Assembly (NCBI GenBank): GCA_031290405.1
Contig: JAITNO010000029.1
Coordinates: 1-5,323 of the forward strand
Direction of reading: 5' to 3'
DNA: 5,323 nt
DNA from: Spirochaetaceae bacterium
GTDB taxonomy: Bacteria; Spirochaetota; Spirochaetia; Treponematales; Breznakiellaceae
The position numbers and the translations under genes are program-made. Positions 1-5,323 of this stretch are shown here, piece after piece. Position 1 is the first letter of the stretch, and each line of letters starts with the position of its first letter. The notes under the pieces are model-generated. The model was not told the DNA's origin and ran no database searches. It saw only the letters and a list, made by a program, of their open reading frames with translations.

Positions 1-1287
1 GACCCCGAGTTGTATTCAAAATACAACGTGAAACGCGGCTTGCGGAACGCCGACGGGTCGGGCGTGCTGGTGGGCTTGACGCGCGTCGGCGAGGTGCACG
101 GCTACATCGTGGACGAGGCGGAGCACAAGGCTGTGGAGGGCAAGTTGTTCTATCGCGGCATCGACGTGGAGGAGATTGTCGCTTCGTGCACGGCGGAGGG
201 GCGTTTTGGCTTCGAGGAGACGGTGTATTTGCTGCTCTTTGGCGTGCTGCCGTCGCGGGCGGAGCTTGCCGATTTCTGCGCGTTGATGGCGTCGGTGCGT
301 CTGCTGCCCGCGGGCTTCGCCGAAGACTCCATCATGAAGCTTCCTTCGCGCGACGTGATGAATGAGCTGGCTCACTCGGTGCTTGCCCTCTACTCCTACG
401 ACGAGAATCCTGAGGACTTGTCGACCGAGAATGTGCTGCGCCAGTGCATCGAGTTGATTTCCAGGCTGCCGGCGATCATTTCCTACGCCTACCGGTCGAA
501 GGCGCACTATTTCGACAACAAGAGTCTGATTATCCACCAGCTGGACCCGTCGTTGGCCACGGCGGAAACGGTCCTGAGCTTGGTGAGGCGGGATCGGGAG
601 TTTACGCGTCTTGAGGCGCAGATCCTGGATTTGCTGCTGGTGCTCCACGCGGAGCACGGGGGCGGCAACAATTCGACGTTCGCCGTTCACCTGGTAAGTT
701 CGGCTGACACGGACACCTACTCGGCGATTGCGGCGGGGCTTGCGTCGCTCAAGGGGGCGAAGCACGGCGGGGCGAACGCGAAGGTGATGGGGATGATGGA
801 GGCGCTGGAAGAGCGCGTGAAGGATTGGAAGGACGACGATGAGATTGAACGCTCTCTGGCGGCGCTTGCCCTGGGCGAGGGTTACGACGGGAGTGGGCTG
901 ATCTACGGGGTGGGTCACGCGGTCTACACGCTTTCTGACCCGCGGACGGTTCTGTTGCGCGCGAAGGCGCAGGAGCTGGCGATGGAAAAGGGCTTTATGG
1001 ACGAGTTTGACTTCTACGCTCGTGTGGAGGGCTTGGCGCCTGGCGTGATTAGGCGGGTGAAGCACCCTAAGCGGGAGATTTGCATTAACGTGGACTTTTA
1101 TTCGGGCTTCGTCTACAAGATGTTGGACATTTCGCCGAGCCTTTACACGCCGCTGTTTGCGGTAAGCCGTGTGGCCGGCTGGTGCGCCCACCGCCTTGAG
1201 GAGATTGTCTCCGGCAGGCGGATTATCCGGCCTGCGTACAAGTGTGTGCAGGCTCACGAAAAATACACGGCGTTGGCCGACCGCTAG
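1..1287 (+). CDS. gltA: Citrate synthase, 3' part (start lies before the window)
   Basis: Condenses acetyl-CoA with oxaloacetate to give citrate and CoA, the entry step of the TCA cycle, in the cytoplasm. The frame is open from base 1 (Asp-Pro-Glu-Leu...), and its first residues run straight into the conserved KYNVKRGLR segment. The TTG at 10 is therefore an internal Leu codon, not the start; relatives are usually about 450 residues, so some 20-25 are missing. Counting from base 1, the family signatures are HAEHGGGNNSTF (216-227), KHGG with catalytic His255, GHAVY with catalytic His306, NVDFYSG with catalytic Asp365, and substrate-binding Arg390 and Arg410 (RIIRPAY). All three catalytic residues are intact. 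The GHAVY and GGGNN variants mark the branch seen in clostridia and other anaerobes rather than the E. coli GltA branch. Stop TAG at 1285-1287. A 2-methylcitrate synthase activity (PrpC) cannot be excluded, but no propionate genes are visible. Confidence 0.95.
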   Translation, partial: DPELYSKYNVKRGLRNADGSGVLVGLTRVGEVHGYIVDEAEHKAVEGKLFYRGIDVEEIVASCTAEGRFGFEETVYLLLFGVLPSRAELADFCALMASVRLLPAGFAEDSIMKLPSRDVMNELAHSVLALYSYDENPEDLSTENVLRQCIELISRLPAIISYAYRSKAHYFDNKSLIIHQLDPSLATAETVLSLVRRDREFTRLEAQILDLLLVLHAEHGGGNNSTFAVHLVSSADTDTYSAIAAGLASLKGAKHGGANAKVMGMMEALEERVKDWKDDDEIERSLAALALGEGYDGSGLIYGVGHAVYTLSDPRTVLLRAKAQELAMEKGFMDEFDFYARVEGLAPGVIRRVKHPKREICINVDFYSGFVYKMLDISPSLYTPLFAVSRVAGWCAHRLEEIVSGRRIIRPAYKCVQAHEKYTALADR

Positions 1288-1291
1288 GCGG
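1286..1291 (+). promoter_or_regulatory. Weak Shine-Dalgarno candidate for the Sua5 gene
   Basis: AGGCGG overlaps the citrate synthase stop codon and sits 11 bases before the ATG at 1303. It is one base off AGGAGG and rather far from the start. The rest of the 15-base gap contains no better site. The poor site and tight spacing suggest that translation of the Sua5 gene may depend partly on ribosomes finishing citrate synthase. That is inference. Confidence 0.35.
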
Positions 1292-1302
1292 CCCGCATTT
1301 TT

Positions 1303-2346
1303 ATGCTGATACCGCTCAACGAAGAGAATCTGCGCCGCGCGGCGCGCTGCCTTGCCTCTGGCGGCCTTGTGGCGTTTCCGACGGAGACGGTCTACGGGCT
1401 TGGCGCGGATGCGTTCAACGAGAGGGCTCTGGCACGGATCTTTGCGGTAAAGCGCAGGCCGTTCTTCGACCCGCTCATCGTCCACATTGCCTCTCTTGCC
1501 GCCCTCCCGCGCTTGGTCGACGTTTCCGCACTTGGCGGGGCGGGGAGGGAGAGGCTCGACGCGCTTTCCCGCGCGCTCTGGCCGGGCCCGCTGACGCTTG
1601 TTCTGCCTAAGCTGCCTGAGGTGCCGGGCTTGGCGACCGGAGGCTTGGCGACGGTGGCCGTGCGCTTCCCCAGTCACGAGGGGGCGGCGGCGTTGATACG
1701 GCTTTCGACGGGGGCGGTGGCGGCGCCGAGCGCAAACCCCTTTGGCTCTTTGAGTCCGACGCGCGCCCAGCACGTCGAGCGGACGCTGGGCGACGCCGTT
1801 GATCTTATCCTTGACGGCGGCCCGACGGAGATTGGCGTCGAGTCGACGGTGCTCGACCTGTCGGAGGGCTGCCCCCGCATCCTCCGTCCGGGGGGCGCAA
1901 GCGCCGAGGCGATTGAGGCGGTCGTCGGCCCCGTGCGCGGGGCGGATAATCCGCTTGACTCAAGCGCCGCCCCTCCCGCGTCCGTGCGCTCACCTGGGCA
2001 GCTTAAGGGCCACTATGCGCCTGCGACGGCGCTGGTTCTGGCGGATGGGCTGCGCGGGCTGGCGCGCGACGACGAATGCGCGTATCTTTTCTTTAGCAGG
2101 GAGTCCTACGGGGAGGAAGGCGGGGCGAAGAACGTCTTTATTTTGAGCGAGGCGGGGGAGCTTATCGAGGCGGCGGCGCGTTTGTTCGATGTGCTGCACG
2201 ACCTTGACGGGGGCCTCTGGAGCTGCATCTACACGGAGCGGGCGCCCCAGGAGGGGCTTGGCTGCGCCATCAACGACCGGCTTGCGAAAGCGGCGGCGGG
2301 GAGCGCGGGTTTTACTCACATTCCGCCTGAATTGCGCCGAAAATGA
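1303..2346 (+). CDS. sua5: Threonylcarbamoyl-AMP synthase, two-domain Sua5/YwlC type
   Basis: Makes L-threonylcarbamoyl-AMP from threonine, bicarbonate and ATP. TsaD with its partners then transfers the group to A37 of ANN-decoding tRNAs (t6A). The 347-residue length fits the long Sua5/YwlC form rather than the roughly 190-residue TsaC form. The YrdC domain (about 5-210) shows PTETVYGLG (26-34), KRRPFFDPLIVHI (50-62) with the nucleotide-binding KxRP, WPGPLTLV (93-100), VAVRFPSH (118-125), APSAN (141-145), SPTRAQHV (151-158), GVESTVLDL (178-186) and RPGG (195-198). The inter-domain linker SPGQLKGHYAP (230-240) is the conserved Sua5 loop that folds over the active site. The C-terminal Sua5 domain (about 241-347) ends with the typical GLGCAINDRLAKAA (318-331). 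The ATG at 1303 is the natural start because residues 3-20 already form the first strand and helix of the YrdC fold. TGA stop. Codons are strongly G-ending (GCG, CTG, TTG). Sits 15 bases after citrate synthase, probably in the same transcript. Confidence 0.95.
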   Translation: MLIPLNEENLRRAARCLASGGLVAFPTETVYGLGADAFNERALARIFAVKRRPFFDPLIVHIASLAALPRLVDVSALGGAGRERLDALSRALWPGPLTLVLPKLPEVPGLATGGLATVAVRFPSHEGAAALIRLSTGAVAAPSANPFGSLSPTRAQHVERTLGDAVDLILDGGPTEIGVESTVLDLSEGCPRILRPGGASAEAIEAVVGPVRGADNPLDSSAAPPASVRSPGQLKGHYAPATALVLADGLRGLARDDECAYLFFSRESYGEEGGAKNVFILSEAGELIEAAARLFDVLHDLDGGLWSCIYTERAPQEGLGCAINDRLAKAAAGSAGFTHIPPELRRK

Positions 2347-2348
2347 AT

Positions 2349-2355
2349 GGAGAGG
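2349..2355 (+). promoter_or_regulatory. Shine-Dalgarno site deciding the ankyrin gene start
   Basis: GGAGAGG lies 9 bases before the ATG at 2365, good spacing for initiation there. A second ATG at 2357 is only 1 base from this site and opens an 11-codon frame ending at 2392, so it is a poor competitor. An in-frame TGA at 2362-2364 directly abuts the ATG at 2365, so the ankyrin protein cannot begin further upstream. Confidence 0.75.
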
Positions 2356-2364
2356 TATGTTTGA

Positions 2365-2457
2365 ATGGAAAAAGCGCGGTCTTTTCGGTTGAACCACAGC
2401 ACGTTTGTTTGTTTTACGGTTGTTTTCTTGCTTTGCGCCCAGGTCGGCCTCTTCGCA
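2365..2457 (+). other. N-terminal export signal of the ankyrin protein
   Basis: Residues 1-31. Basic residues at 3, 5 and 8 precede an uncharged hydrophobic stretch from Phe14 to Phe30, ending in LFA followed by GGRGE. Cleavage after Ala31 is the best signal-peptidase I candidate, though Leu at -3 is not ideal. Cys24 is preceded by FLL, which lacks the small residue at -1 that a lipobox needs, so I do not call a lipoprotein. An uncleaved inner-membrane anchor is possible. Either way the repeats would face the periplasm or beyond. Confidence 0.7.
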
Positions 2458-5265
2458 GGCGGACGGGGGGAGAGCGTCTCCGGCTCCTCTGCGGCGCAGA
2501 CGGCGGAGGGCTCTGAGGCCGAGCCGGCGCAGGCGGCGCCGACGCAGGCCGCGCCGGCCAACCCCGTGGACCGGCTCGGAGCGCTTATCGGCGGCGGCAA
2601 GATAGAAGATGCGAAGATGTACTTCATCTCCAGCCTCAAGCCCGACGACAAGGACGGCAGCGGGCGGAATGCGATACACTTTGCCGCCCTCGCCCAAGAC
2701 AGCGAGCTCGTCGACTTCTTCATCCGGTTGGGGACGGCGAGCGACGAGGCCGACGGCGCCGGCCTGACGCCCCTTTCCATCAGCGCGGACTTTCTTGACG
2801 GGCAAAGCTCGAAGATACTCGTCGCCGCGGGGGCCGACATCCACCACACGCCCTCGCAGGGCCAATCGCCTGCCCGCATCGCCATAAAGGACGAGAACGC
2901 CGCCTACCTCGACTCCATCCTCAGCGAACGGTCGCTGCTCTCCAGCGACGAAGACGGAAACACCATCCTCCACTTTGCTTCCGACGCAGGCAATGCGGCA
3001 GCCGTTAAGGCGATACTGCGCGCGACGCGGGGGACAGGCCTTACCGCGCTCCTCATCAAAAGGAACAACGAGGGCAAGACCGCACTCGACCTCTGCTTCG
3101 CCCACCGGGATTCGCGCCGGCACGCCGAAAGCTCCGTCGCCGTCATAAGCGCAGGGGGCGCCTCGATCGACCCCTTCTATCCCTACTTCGCGCCCGCCGT
3201 CCGAAGCCTCTACTACAACCAGCGGACGGCGAACGGCGTTTCCCCCCTCCACTACGCCGTGCGCGAACACTACAGCGGCTGGACAGAATACCTCCTCGAC
3301 AACGGCGCCGACCCCAACATCAAAGACACCTCCGGCGACACCCCCCTGATAGAGTCCGCCCGCATAGGCGACCTCGACTCCATGCGCAAGCTCATCCGCG
3401 CCGGCGCCGGTGCCAACGTCCAGGACGCCATGGGCAACACCGCCATGCACATCGCCATCCCCGCCGCCGTTCACCGTGAGGCCCTCGAGATACTCCTTTC
3501 CAGCGACGGCAACCCCAACATCCGCGATATGCGCGGCGACTCCCCCGCCCACATCGTGGTAAGCCTCCGCCGCCCGCCGGACGTCCTCGAAGTCCTCTTA
3601 CAAAACAAAACCGACGTCTCCATCCACAACATCAAAGGCGAAACCCCCCTGTACATCGCCGTCGACCAAGACCGCGCCGAGCTCATCCCCCCCCTCCTCC
3701 AGTACCGCTCGGACCTCTTCGCCGCCACCAACAGCGGCGTTACCCCCTTTCAGCGCGCCCTGTACGTCGGCGGGGCCGTCCTGGACGGCATCGTTACCGC
3801 CGAAACCGTCAGGCAAAGCGACAGCGGCGGCAACACACCCCTCATCGTCGCCGTCAGACTCGGAGCAAACGCCGACGTCGTCCGCCAGATACTCGAAAAG
3901 GACGCAGCGGTAAACGCCCGCAACCAGGAAGGCGACACCGCTCTCCACATCGCCGTCAGACAGAACAACGCCGCGCTCGGAGAGGCGCTCCTTCCGCGCG
4001 GCGCCGACATCTTCCTGCAAAACGCCAAGGGGGAGAGCCCCCTCTACCTTACCTTCTTTAGCCCAGGGGGAACGAGGGAGTGGATGCTCACCACCCCCGT
4101 CTTCGGCGCAAAAGACGGACAGGGCAACGCCGTCCTCCACTACGCCACCCAATGGCAGCTCGACCGCGCAATACCCATCATCATCCAGCGCGGCGCCAAA
4201 ATTGAAGACCAAAACACCCTCGGCGAGACCCCACTCTTCCTCGCCGTGCGGATCAATTCCGCCACTACCATACGCGCCCTCCTGGGTTCCGGAGCCTCCT
4301 TGTCCGCCCGCGACGCCCTCGGCAACACCGCCCTCCACGTCGCCGTCCGCTGGGAAGCTCAGTCCGCCGCAGAAGCCCTCATCGGCGCGCGAATCGACGT
4401 CGACGCCTACAACCTTTACGGCAACACACCACTCCAAGACGCCGTAAAACTCGGCCGCTACCCCATGGAGAACCTCCTCGTACAACGCCGCGCCGGACTC
4501 GAAGCGCGCGACGTAGACGGCAACACCCCCCTTATGACCGCCGTCGTCATGGGCAACTTCCGTTCCGCCGAGCACCTCGTCCGTTCAGGCGCCGACATAA
4601 ACACCCGCAACAACAACGGCGAGCCCCCACTCCTCGTCGCCGTCGAAAGCGAACGCAGCGACCTCGTCGCCCTGCTCTTGGACAAAGGCGCCCAGATACA
4701 CGCCCGCGACGGCAACGGCGACAGCCCCTTCACCGCCGCCCTGCAAACCTCCCCCCGCATGGTCCTCTCACTCCTCTCCAAAGGCCGCGACCAAATCGAC
4801 GACGAAGGCCGCTCCCCACTCATCATCGCGCTCATCGCCAACAGACCCCAGAGCGACATCGAAAGCATCGCCTCCTGGGTCGGAGAGCGGCAACTCTCCA
4901 GCGTCGACAGGAGCGGCAAGACCCCCCTGCGCCACGCCGTCGACAAAGAAAACTGGCCCGCCGCCAAGTTCCTCATCGCCCAAGGCTCCAACCCCTTTTC
5001 CGTCGCCCAGGACGGCAAAACCCCCGCCGACGTCGCCCTTGATGGCGGCAAGCACGACGCCATACGCGCCCTCTTCGGCGGCGCCACCGCAAACGCCCGC
5101 GACACAAGCGGCGCCACCGCGCTCCACTACGCCGCAAAAATCGGCAATGCAGACGCCATCCAGTTCCTCCTCGAGCTCGGCGCCGACAAAACCATCCGCA
5201 ACACCGCCGGCGAAACCCCCGCCGACATCGCCAAACGCTGGGGCCACGACATCGCCGCATTATAA
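2365..5265 (+). CDS. Large exported ankyrin-repeat protein, about 25 repeats
   Basis: A 966-residue protein built almost wholly of ankyrin repeats, a fold that binds other proteins; its partner is unknown. In order: a basic leader and hydrophobic stretch (1-31), an Ala/Pro/Glu/Ser-rich linker (about 32-67), then some 25 repeats of about 33 residues from 96 to the end. Clear repeat starts carry GxTPLxxA-type cores near 290 (GVSPLHYA), 324, 357, 391, 425, 459, 489, 523, 556, 587, 620, 653, 686, 719, 752, 785, 815, 851, 884, 916 and 949, usually closed by GAD-type turns. Repeats before 260 are more degenerate, and residues 262-287 interrupt the array. The last repeat is cut short, acting as a C-terminal cap. 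No catalytic domain is seen. The good ribosome site and 18-base gap after Sua5 suggest co-transcription. Codon choice turns from G-ending to C-ending within the gene. Long ankyrin proteins are known in treponemes; the identity of this one is inferred from sequence features only. Confidence 0.92.
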   Translation: MEKARSFRLNHSTFVCFTVVFLLCAQVGLFAGGRGESVSGSSAAQTAEGSEAEPAQAAPTQAAPANPVDRLGALIGGGKIEDAKMYFISSLKPDDKDGSGRNAIHFAALAQDSELVDFFIRLGTASDEADGAGLTPLSISADFLDGQSSKILVAAGADIHHTPSQGQSPARIAIKDENAAYLDSILSERSLLSSDEDGNTILHFASDAGNAAAVKAILRATRGTGLTALLIKRNNEGKTALDLCFAHRDSRRHAESSVAVISAGGASIDPFYPYFAPAVRSLYYNQRTANGVSPLHYAVREHYSGWTEYLLDNGADPNIKDTSGDTPLIESARIGDLDSMRKLIRAGAGANVQDAMGNTAMHIAIPAAVHREALEILLSSDGNPNIRDMRGDSPAHIVVSLRRPPDVLEVLLQNKTDVSIHNIKGETPLYIAVDQDRAELIPPLLQYRSDLFAATNSGVTPFQRALYVGGAVLDGIVTAETVRQSDSGGNTPLIVAVRLGANADVVRQILEKDAAVNARNQEGDTALHIAVRQNNAALGEALLPRGADIFLQNAKGESPLYLTFFSPGGTREWMLTTPVFGAKDGQGNAVLHYATQWQLDRAIPIIIQRGAKIEDQNTLGETPLFLAVRINSATTIRALLGSGASLSARDALGNTALHVAVRWEAQSAAEALIGARIDVDAYNLYGNTPLQDAVKLGRYPMENLLVQRRAGLEARDVDGNTPLMTAVVMGNFRSAEHLVRSGADINTRNNNGEPPLLVAVESERSDLVALLLDKGAQIHARDGNGDSPFTAALQTSPRMVLSLLSKGRDQIDDEGRSPLIIALIANRPQSDIESIASWVGERQLSSVDRSGKTPLRHAVDKENWPAAKFLIAQGSNPFSVAQDGKTPADVALDGGKHDAIRALFGGATANARDTSGATALHYAAKIGNADAIQFLLELGADKTIRNTAGETPADIAKRWGHDIAAL
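2458..2565 (+). other. Low-complexity Ala/Pro/Glu linker
   Basis: Residues 32-67 of the ankyrin protein are dominated by Gly, Ser, Ala, Glu, Gln and Pro, with two near-identical short units (QAAPTQAAPA). This is probably a flexible tether between the membrane or cleavage site and the folded repeats. The DNA is a run of GCG/GCC/CCG codons prone to slippage. Confidence 0.65.
2520..3240. other. Reversal of GC and AT skew
   Basis: Hand counts of 60-base rows give G/C of 29/16 (721-780), 28/9 (2101-2160), 28/18 (2461-2520), 25/25 (2521-2580), 14/23 (2881-2940), 15/25 (3181-3240), 12/27 (3301-3360), 7/24 (3601-3660), 16/27 (4681-4740) and 12/28 (4921-4980). T exceeds A in row 181-240 (19 to 6), while A exceeds T in row 3601-3660 (22 to 7). 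The + strand therefore passes from G+T-rich to C+A-rich, as expected where leading-strand character changes to lagging. Row 1141-1200 is neutral (20/20), so the left side is not uniform. Confidence 0.8.
2650..5262 (+). repeat. Ankyrin repeat array (protein-level tandem repeats)
   Basis: About 25 tandem units of roughly 99 bases (33 codons). They are clear in protein but diverged in DNA: short shared blocks such as GGCAACACC (Gly-Asn-Thr) recur, for example near 3434, 4321 and 4521, but I see no long exact copies. Units around residues 455-484 and 553-583 are short or irregular. The array is old and diversified rather than recently expanded. Confidence 0.88.
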
Positions 5266-5267
5266 AA

Positions 5268-5279
5268 GAGGAGGAGGGG
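5268..5279 (+). other. Shine-Dalgarno-like purine tract inside the hairpin arm
   Basis: GAGGAGGAGGGG contains two overlapping AGGAGG sequences just after the ankyrin stop. No ATG, GTG or TTG lies 5-12 bases downstream; the first is GTG at 5318, about 40 bases on. It is therefore more likely part of the hairpin than a working ribosome site. Confidence 0.3.
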
Positions 5280-5294
5280 CGTCAGCCCCCTCTC
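5271..5294 (+). terminator. GC-rich hairpin after the ankyrin gene, possible terminator
   Basis: Six bases after the TAA stop, GGGGC (5276-5280) and GCCCC (5285-5289) pair around a GTCA loop. The stem extends by four more pairs (5271-5274 with 5291-5294, one of them G-T) past an A-C mismatch. No T run follows, so it is not a textbook intrinsic terminator. The C-rich, G-poor stretch 5285-5317 that follows could instead favour Rho-dependent ending, or the hairpin may simply protect the 3' end of the message. Confidence 0.5.
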
Positions 5295-5323
5295 GCCCGG
5301 CCTTTCCCCCCCTCTCCGTGTTG

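Noticed and set aside
10..12. TTG as the start codon of citrate synthase
   Set aside because: The frame is open upstream to base 1 and the residues before it continue the conserved N-terminal segment. No ribosome site can be seen in the nine bases before it.
1288..1302. Promoter for the Sua5 gene in the intergenic gap
   Set aside because: Fifteen bases cannot hold -35 and -10 elements, and I saw no convincing pair in the GC-rich end of the upstream gene.
16..1773. Long open frame of 585 codons on the - strand, antisense to citrate synthase and Sua5
   Set aside because: Its translation is rich in Arg, His, Gln and Pro with no recognisable domain, and it spans two well-supported genes. It is an effect of GC-rich codon bias.
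2357..2392. Short leader-like frame of 11 codons overlapping the ankyrin start
   Set aside because: Its ATG is only one base from the GGAGAGG site, which fits the ATG at 2365 better. No attenuator structure or codon run supports a leader peptide.
2425..2436. Lipobox at Cys24 of the ankyrin protein
   Set aside because: The residues before Cys24 are Phe-Leu-Leu. Even relaxed spirochaetal lipoboxes normally have a small residue directly before the Cys.
1990..3552. Open frame of 520 codons on the - strand
   Set aside because: It crosses the Sua5/ankyrin junction, has Gly/Val-rich and Arg-rich low-complexity translation, and shows no domain. The + strand genes explain the sequence.
3598..4575. 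Open frame of 325 codons on the - strand, Gly/Val/Asp-rich
   Set aside because: Its periodic composition mirrors the ankyrin repeats on the other strand, so it is a shadow of the repeat array.
2520..5323. dif recombination site to mark a replication terminus
   Set aside because: I looked for a XerC/XerD-like AT-rich pair of arms around the skew switch and in the tail and found no convincing match. The site may lie outside the window or not coincide with the switch.

Overview
The window holds three genes on the + strand, packed head to tail, and fills almost completely with coding sequence. They are the 3' 428 codons of a citrate synthase (1-1287, its start lies left of the window), a complete two-domain Sua5/YwlC-type threonylcarbamoyl-AMP synthase (1303-2346), and a complete 966-residue exported ankyrin-repeat protein (2365-5265). 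The gaps between genes are only 15 and 18 bases, too short for ordinary promoters, so the three are probably one transcription unit read from a promoter upstream of the window. The last 58 bases (5266-5323) hold a GC-rich hairpin and a pyrimidine-rich tract. I see no tRNA, rRNA, CRISPR array, insertion sequence, phage or defence gene.

The organism is a GC-rich bacterium. The citrate synthase belongs to the branch with the HAEHGGGNNSTF and GHAVY motifs, which I associate with clostridia, Bacteroidetes and spirochaetes. The ankyrin protein leader ends in FAGGRGE, reminiscent of treponemal exported proteins. Treponemes are known to carry long ankyrin proteins. A treponeme-like spirochaete is my best guess, held with moderate to low confidence. 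No species can be named from this sequence.

The first two genes are housekeeping: citrate synthase condenses acetyl-CoA with oxaloacetate, and Sua5 makes the activated intermediate for the universal tRNA modification t6A. The ankyrin protein has no catalytic domain that I can see. It is probably an envelope-located binding scaffold. Nothing in the sequence links it functionally to the other two beyond shared transcription.

The most striking signal is compositional. The + strand is rich in G and T through the first two genes and turns rich in C and A inside the ankyrin gene. The change is gradual, crosses zero around 2520-2880, and is carried by synonymous codon choice (GCG to GCC, for example). 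That direction of change is what convergence of replication forks (a terminus) would produce, so this window may lie at or near a replication terminus. A recombination or gene-fusion history is the main alternative. I found no evidence for a novel multi-gene system.
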